From NCBI GenBank assembly GCA_947457975.1, contig CANGYC010000081.1, positions 1-8,963 on the forward strand: DNA of 8,963 bases, given 5' to 3'. The position numbers and the translations under genes were made by a program. The DNA comes from Comamonadaceae bacterium (GTDB lineage: Bacteria; Pseudomonadota; Gammaproteobacteria; Burkholderiales; Burkholderiaceae_C). Under the pieces are notes generated by a model, which saw nothing but the letters and a program-made list of their open reading frames with translations, had not been told where the DNA came from and ran no database searches. This document shows, piece after piece, positions 5,974 through 8,963 of this stretch. Numbering within the stretch: position 1 is the first letter of the stretch; every line of letters begins with the position of its first letter.

Positions 5974-6049
5974 CAATTCGCTCATCAGTGGCCAAGGTGG
6001 ATCTGCGAGTTCATCTCCTGCCCACTGGCTTGACCCACCGCCCGGCACC

Positions 6050-6080
6050 ATCCGACGGGAATGACCCCATTTTGTCGGAT
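6050..6080 (+). other. Nested hairpin in the stomatin operon leader
   Basis: ATCCGAC (6050-6056) and GTCGGAT (6074-6080) are perfect inverted arms. The 17-nt interval contains a second small stem, GGG (6057-6059) with CCC (6065-6067), followed by CATTTT. In RNA this would fold about 75 nt upstream of the start codon. It resembles no regulatory RNA I know and may only stabilise the leader. Confidence 0.35.
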
Positions 6081-6153
6081 CACACAGCGGGTGTTGCTGC
6101 AATCAGGCGCCGCTGCCTTCTTCAATTACTTCCTCAAATCTCGGAGAAACGTC

Positions 6154-7077
6154 ATGGACGCTGTGAGTTCTATGTCCCTTTTTTGGATCGTCCTGGTCGT
6201 CGCACTGATTATTTTTGCGACCAAGGGCATCGTTCAGGTGCCGCAGTCCAAGGTGCTGCTGGTCGAGCGCCTGGGCAAGTACACGAAAACGCTCAATTCG
6301 GGGATCAACTTCATCATCCCGTTCATCGACAGCATCCCGGACCGCAGCAATCCCATCGATATCTCGGAGATGCAGCTGTCGATTGCCAACCAGAACGTGA
6401 CCAGTGCAGACAACGTCCGGATCGTTCTGGAGATCCAGGCCTTCTACCGGATCACCGATGCGGCGCACTTCAAGTACCGGATTGAAGATGGACGGCAGGC
6501 CATCAAGACCACGATTGATGCCACAGTGCGGGCCTTGGTGGGACGCCGAACGCTGGATCAGCTGAACGCCGACCGGCTTCAACTGGCCTCCGAAATCGCG
6601 GAAGAGGTCAGGGCCACCTCGGCCACCTGGGGCGTCTCGATGAACCGTGTCGAGATCACGGATGTCCAGGTGGTCGATCAGGAGTTTGCCGACTCCATGC
6701 GCAAGCAGGCGACCGCCGAGCGTGAGCGGCGCGGCACCATCATCAATGCGGAAGCCGAGGCGCAGCGGATTCGGCTGGAGGCCGAAGCCGACGCTCACCG
6801 TGTGAGGCTGGAGTCGGATGCGCTGCTGTACAAGGCTCAAAAGGAAGCTGAAGCCATTCGCGTGACCGCAGAGGCCGAGGCCTGGGCACTGTCGACCAAG
6901 GGCGCTTCACTCGAGGCAGAGGGTGCCCGGTTTGCGCAGCAGAGTGAAATTTTGCGGGCCCAGGTGGATGCCCTCCAAAGCCTGGGCGGTGCCGACAATT
7001 CAAAGATCGTGGTCATCCCCTCCGACCTGGTGCAGACCGCCGCGTCCATGAGCCAGTTGTTGAGGAAGTCAGCGTGA
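6154..7077 (+). CDS. qmcA: Stomatin/prohibitin-family SPFH membrane protein (QmcA type)
   Basis: These proteins form large oligomeric rings or rafts on the inner membrane and are linked to membrane-protein quality control. The ATG at 6154 is chosen because GGAGA (6143-6147) precedes it and the product then starts directly with its single membrane anchor (about 8-23). The frame is open to an earlier ATG at 6061, adding 31 atypical residues. The 307-residue product has an SPFH domain from about 26 to 190. It contains VERLGKYTKTLNSGINFIIPFID, cut here at residues 37-59, then IEDGRQAIKTTIDATVRALV (110-129) and WGVSMNRVEITDVQ (159-172). Glu/Ala/Arg-rich heptads from about 183 to 275 form a coiled coil for oligomerisation. 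The C-terminal DNSKIVVIPSDL motif (281-292) is also typical. It overlaps the NfeD-like partner gene by 4 bp. E. coli has the comparable pair qmcA-ybbJ. The symbol is by similarity. Confidence 0.88.
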   Translation: MDAVSSMSLFWIVLVVALIIFATKGIVQVPQSKVLLVERLGKYTKTLNSGINFIIPFIDSIPDRSNPIDISEMQLSIANQNVTSADNVRIVLEIQAFYRITDAAHFKYRIEDGRQAIKTTIDATVRALVGRRTLDQLNADRLQLASEIAEEVRATSATWGVSMNRVEITDVQVVDQEFADSMRKQATAERERRGTIINAEAEAQRIRLEAEADAHRVRLESDALLYKAQKEAEAIRVTAEAEAWALSTKGASLEAEGARFAQQSEILRAQVDALQSLGGADNSKIVVIPSDLVQTAASMSQLLRKSA

Positions 7078-7349
7078 GCTTCATCGAATTGCATGTCGTG
7101 TTCCTCACCATTGGTTTGCTGCTGCTGGTGCTGGAAGTGCTCATGGGGCTGACCCTGGGCGTCGCGCTGTCCGGGGCGGTGACCTTTTTCATCCTGGGCC
7201 TGGCGTCCTGGATGAAGCTCATCAGCGGCTTCAATGCCTACCTGGCGGTCGGTGGCCTGGTTTTTGTGGTGAGCACCTTCGTCGTCTTGAAGTACTTCAA
7301 GAACCGGGCGCGCCAGAGCCAGGAGAGTCAGGACGTGAACGACTATTGA
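7074..7349 (+). CDS. Short NfeD/YbbJ-like membrane protein lacking the OB-fold
   Basis: The gene starts with GTG inside the sequence GTGA, so its start overlaps the TGA stop of the stomatin gene by four bases, a sign of translational coupling. GAGGA at 7062-7066 is the ribosome binding site. The 91-residue product is almost all membrane: about three hydrophobic segments (roughly 8-24, 27-45 and 54-73), then a basic and polar tail beginning KYFKNRARQSQ. This matches the membrane half of NfeD1b/YbbJ proteins, which pair with stomatins. Those are usually around 140-150 residues and end in a roughly 60-residue soluble OB-fold, absent here. No sign of a frameshift into such a domain is visible, because the next gene on the opposite strand ends only 36 bases away. 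It may be a genuine short form or an old C-terminal truncation. Confidence 0.72.
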   Translation: MSFIELHVVFLTIGLLLLVLEVLMGLTLGVALSGAVTFFILGLASWMKLISGFNAYLAVGGLVFVVSTFVVLKYFKNRARQSQESQDVNDY

Positions 7350-7385
7350 GCAAGCCGGTGCGGGCCCAGACCCGGCCGAAGAGCT

Positions 7386-8237
7386 TCAGGCCTTGGGCGG
7401 GATGCCGCCGAGGTCGACCAGCGACTCCACCACCAGGCCGCTGGCCTGGTCGATCACCAGCAGGTCTGCACCGACCTGCACCACCTTGTGCATGTCAGGC
7501 AGGGGGCCCATTTTTTCCAGCAGGGCCGCTGGTGGGTCTTTGAGGTTCAGGCCGGCGGGCAGGGCCTGGCCGATCTTCCAGGCGCGTTGCGCCAGCGATG
7601 ATTCGCACTTGCCGCCCTTGAGCGTCAGATCGGGTGGGCAGGGGCCGTTGCCCCGATTCGCTAAAAAATAGTCGCGCACAATTTCGCGCACTTTGTCGCT
7701 CAGGACGATCGGCTTGGCGGCCGGTGCACCTGGCGCCATACCCGGCACCGCCACCGGCATCCCAAGCACGGCGGGTGCCACCACTGCCGGCGTGCCCGGG
7801 GCCACCACGGGCGCCGGCCTCGGGGCCAACTCGCCGGCCCGCACGGTGTCACTGGTGGCGGGTCGGGGCGGGGGGGTGGCGCCGAACATCTGCACCAGCA
7901 GATCGGGCCGGTTCTTCAGCTTGGCCTCCAGCGCGCCGTCCATCAGGGCCATCATTTGCGTGGAGTCGGCCGTGCCCAGCCAGGCGCTGCGGTTGGAGGC
8001 CAGCAGGCGCAGCTGCTCCTCGCTGCAGCCGGCCAGGTTGCGGCGCAGCCAGTCGCTGGCCTGGCTGTGGCGCAATGTCGTGTCGGGCGTACCCAAGGCC
8101 ATGGCCCTGAACTCGGACACCAGGCAGTTGGGCAGGGGCTCGGCCCGGCGTGCGCCCGGCCGGCCCTGGGCCAGAGCGCTGGCGGCGGCCAGAAGCAGCC
8201 AGAAGGCGGAAATCAGCAAGGGGCGTAGGGAGGTCAT
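7386..8237 (-). CDS. Secreted protein of unknown function with RcnB/CigR-like C-terminus
   Basis: The ATG at 8235-8237 is chosen because the product then opens with a signal peptide, MTSLRPLLISAFWLLLAAAS, cut near residue 24. The frame runs back to a TTG at 8279, and no ribosome binding site clearly separates the options. The 283-residue precursor has three parts. An N-terminal helical region (about 25-118) holds Cys38 and Cys71. A Pro/Ala/Val-rich linker (about 119-176) is probably disordered or wall-spanning. A C-terminal domain (about 177-283) has Cys200 and Cys211 spaced as CX10C, then WKIGQALPAG, GPLPDMHKVVQVGADLLVID and SGLVVESLVDL. That last pattern of LPxG, a VGxDLLxID strand and a VVxxLxDL end resembles periplasmic RcnB/CigR-type proteins, though the match is loose. 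It follows the VWA gene on the same strand by 132 bases. Function unknown. Confidence 0.65.
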   Translation of the reverse strand: MTSLRPLLISAFWLLLAAASALAQGRPGARRAEPLPNCLVSEFRAMALGTPDTTLRHSQASDWLRRNLAGCSEEQLRLLASNRSAWLGTADSTQMMALMDGALEAKLKNRPDLLVQMFGATPPPRPATSDTVRAGELAPRPAPVVAPGTPAVVAPAVLGMPVAVPGMAPGAPAAKPIVLSDKVREIVRDYFLANRGNGPCPPDLTLKGGKCESSLAQRAWKIGQALPAGLNLKDPPAALLEKMGPLPDMHKVVQVGADLLVIDQASGLVVESLVDLGGIPPKA

Positions 8238-8369
8238 GGTGGGGGCGAAGAGCTGGCTTTCGTAAAGCATCGGCAGCAAGCCGCCGGTCTTGAGTGCGCC
8301 CCACCGTGGCCGGCAGGTCGCGGATCAAGGTCGGCATCTGCCTGGGGCTGATACCTGGGCGGTCTGGGC

Positions 8370-8963
8370 CTATTTCGTGAGCAGCCGCATGGCCTCGTCC
8401 AGCCCGCGCAGGGTCAGCGGAAACATGCGCTGGTTGACCAGCTGCTGGATGAGCGAGATGCTCTGCCGGTACTGCCACACGCCTTGCGGCTCGGGGTTGA
8501 TCCAGGCGAACTTGGGGAAGGCGTTGGTCAGGCGCTGCATCCATTCGCTGCCCGCCTCTTCGTTGTTGTATTCCACGCTGCCGCCGGGCTGCAGGATCTC
8601 GTAGGGGCTCATGGTGGCGTCGCCGACGAAGATGAGCTTGTAGTCCTTGTTGTACTTGCGGATGATGTCCCAGGTCGGAAACTTCTCCGAGTAGCGCCGG
8701 CGGTTGTTCTTCCACATGAAGTCATAGACGCAGTTGTGGAAGTAGTAAAACTCCAGGTGCTTGAACTCGGCCTTGGCGGCAGAAAAAAGCTCTTCCACCC
8801 GGGCGATGTGCTCGTCCATGGTGCCGCCCACATCCATCAGCAGCAGCACTTTCACGTTGTTGCGGCGCTCGGGCACCATTTTGATGTCCAGGTAACCGGC
8901 ATTAGCTGCTGTCGAGCGTATGGTGTCGTCCAGGTCGAGCTCTTCTTCGTGGCCTTCCCGGGC
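8370..8963 (-). CDS. VWA-domain protein, CoxE-like (N-terminus beyond the window)
   Basis: The frame is open through the right edge, so only the C-terminal 197 residues are visible. It reads AREGHEEELDLDDTIRSTAA before the internal Met at 8879, which is therefore not the start. The segment is a von Willebrand A fold. The metal-site strand VLLLMDVGGTMD places Asp44, Gly46 and Thr48 (visible numbering) where classical VWA domains have DxSxS, and a later GDATMSP loop (114-120) supplies another metal-site Asp. The closing region contains NPEPQGVWQYRQS and LRGLDEAMRLLTK. I recognise this as the family of VWA/CoxE-like proteins usually found next to a MoxR-type AAA+ ATPase, with which they are thought to act as a metal-dependent chaperone pair. 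That partner would lie to the right, outside the window. The protein is probably cytoplasmic. Confidence 0.82.
   Translation of the reverse strand, partial: AREGHEEELDLDDTIRSTAANAGYLDIKMVPERRNNVKVLLLMDVGGTMDEHIARVEELFSAAKAEFKHLEFYYFHNCVYDFMWKNNRRRYSEKFPTWDIIRKYNKDYKLIFVGDATMSPYEILQPGGSVEYNNEEAGSEWMQRLTNAFPKFAWINPEPQGVWQYRQSISLIQQLVNQRMFPLTLRGLDEAMRLLTK

Larger units (their letters stand above)
5844..6153. other. 310-bp intergenic control region, tRNA-Arg to stomatin operon
   Basis: No supported gene lies here; the open frames that cross it have no recognisable product or start signals. It holds the tRNA -10 candidate on the left and the AACAATTGTT palindrome overlapping a TTGACA promoter at 5945-5973. 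It also holds an approximately 174-nt leader with a nested hairpin (6050-6080), and the ribosome binding site GGAGA at 6143-6147 for the stomatin gene. I recognise no known riboswitch class in the leader. Confidence 0.6.

Noticed and set aside
6061..6153. Upstream ATG that would lengthen the stomatin protein by 31 residues
   Set aside because: The extension is not typical of the family and covers the leader hairpin. The ATG at 6154 has a clear GGAGA ribosome binding site at normal spacing.
7350..7385. GC-rich possible terminator between the NfeD-like gene and the convergent secreted-protein gene
   Set aside because: GCCGG (7354-7358) and CCGGC (7372-7376) can pair, but the stem is only 5 bp and competes with CGGG/CCCG pairing inside it. 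No T-run is present, so I did not list it as a feature.
7849..8715. 288-codon - strand frame bridging the VWA and the secreted-protein genes
   Set aside because: It overlaps two better-supported genes in another frame and its translation is Arg/Gln/Pro-rich shadow sequence. It does not indicate a fusion.

Overview
The window looks like a stretch of chromosome from a high-GC betaproteobacterium, most likely Burkholderiales and probably Comamonadaceae. This rests on the strong G/C bias at third codon positions and on a small periplasmic Lys/Ala-rich protein with paired cysteines, of a type I associate with that family. The species cannot be named from the sequence. I see no insertion sequence, integrase, phage gene, CRISPR array or rRNA. 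The content reads as housekeeping and envelope genes, not an accessory island.

Layout. Positions 1-27 may be the last codons of an upstream + strand gene, followed by a perfect inverted repeat (67-88) between it and the convergent fbpC. Positions 112-3029 hold two divergent components of a ferric-iron ABC importer: the ATPase fbpC (-) and the double-length permease fbpB (+). They are separated by a 122-bp control region with a Fur-box-like half site and a cluster of CTAG-containing repeats. The substrate-binding protein FbpA is not in the window. A perfect hairpin (3041-3060) follows fbpB. Next comes a small secreted protein with two CX10C modules (3149-3670, +), convergent with a GTG-started membrane phosphoethanolamine-transferase-like protein (3736-5613, -). 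A bulged hairpin (3708-3731) lies between them.

A tRNA-Arg(CCT) gene with encoded CCA lies at 5769-5843 (-). To its right, a good sigma70-type promoter (TTGACA, 17 bp, TAAAGT at 5945-5973) faces right into an approximately 174-nt leader. It is placed to drive a two-gene stomatin operon: a QmcA-type SPFH protein (6154-7077) and, overlapping by 4 bp, a short NfeD/YbbJ-like membrane protein (7074-7349) that lacks the usual C-terminal OB-fold.

The right end is on the - strand: the C-terminal 197 residues of a VWA-domain (CoxE-like) protein that continues past the window edge (8370-8963), then a secreted protein of unknown function with a Pro/Ala/Val linker and a C-terminal segment resembling the RcnB/CigR type (7386-8237).

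A shared theme is the cell envelope: iron uptake, surface phosphoethanolamine modification, a membrane-organising stomatin pair and two disulfide-type secreted proteins. The genes nevertheless look like independent units, not one system. I did not find convincing evidence of an undescribed multi-gene system. The most distinctive points are the truncated NfeD partner, the cysteine-bearing tail on FbpC, the CTAG repeat cluster in the fbp control region, and the CX10C spacing shared by two otherwise unrelated secreted proteins.
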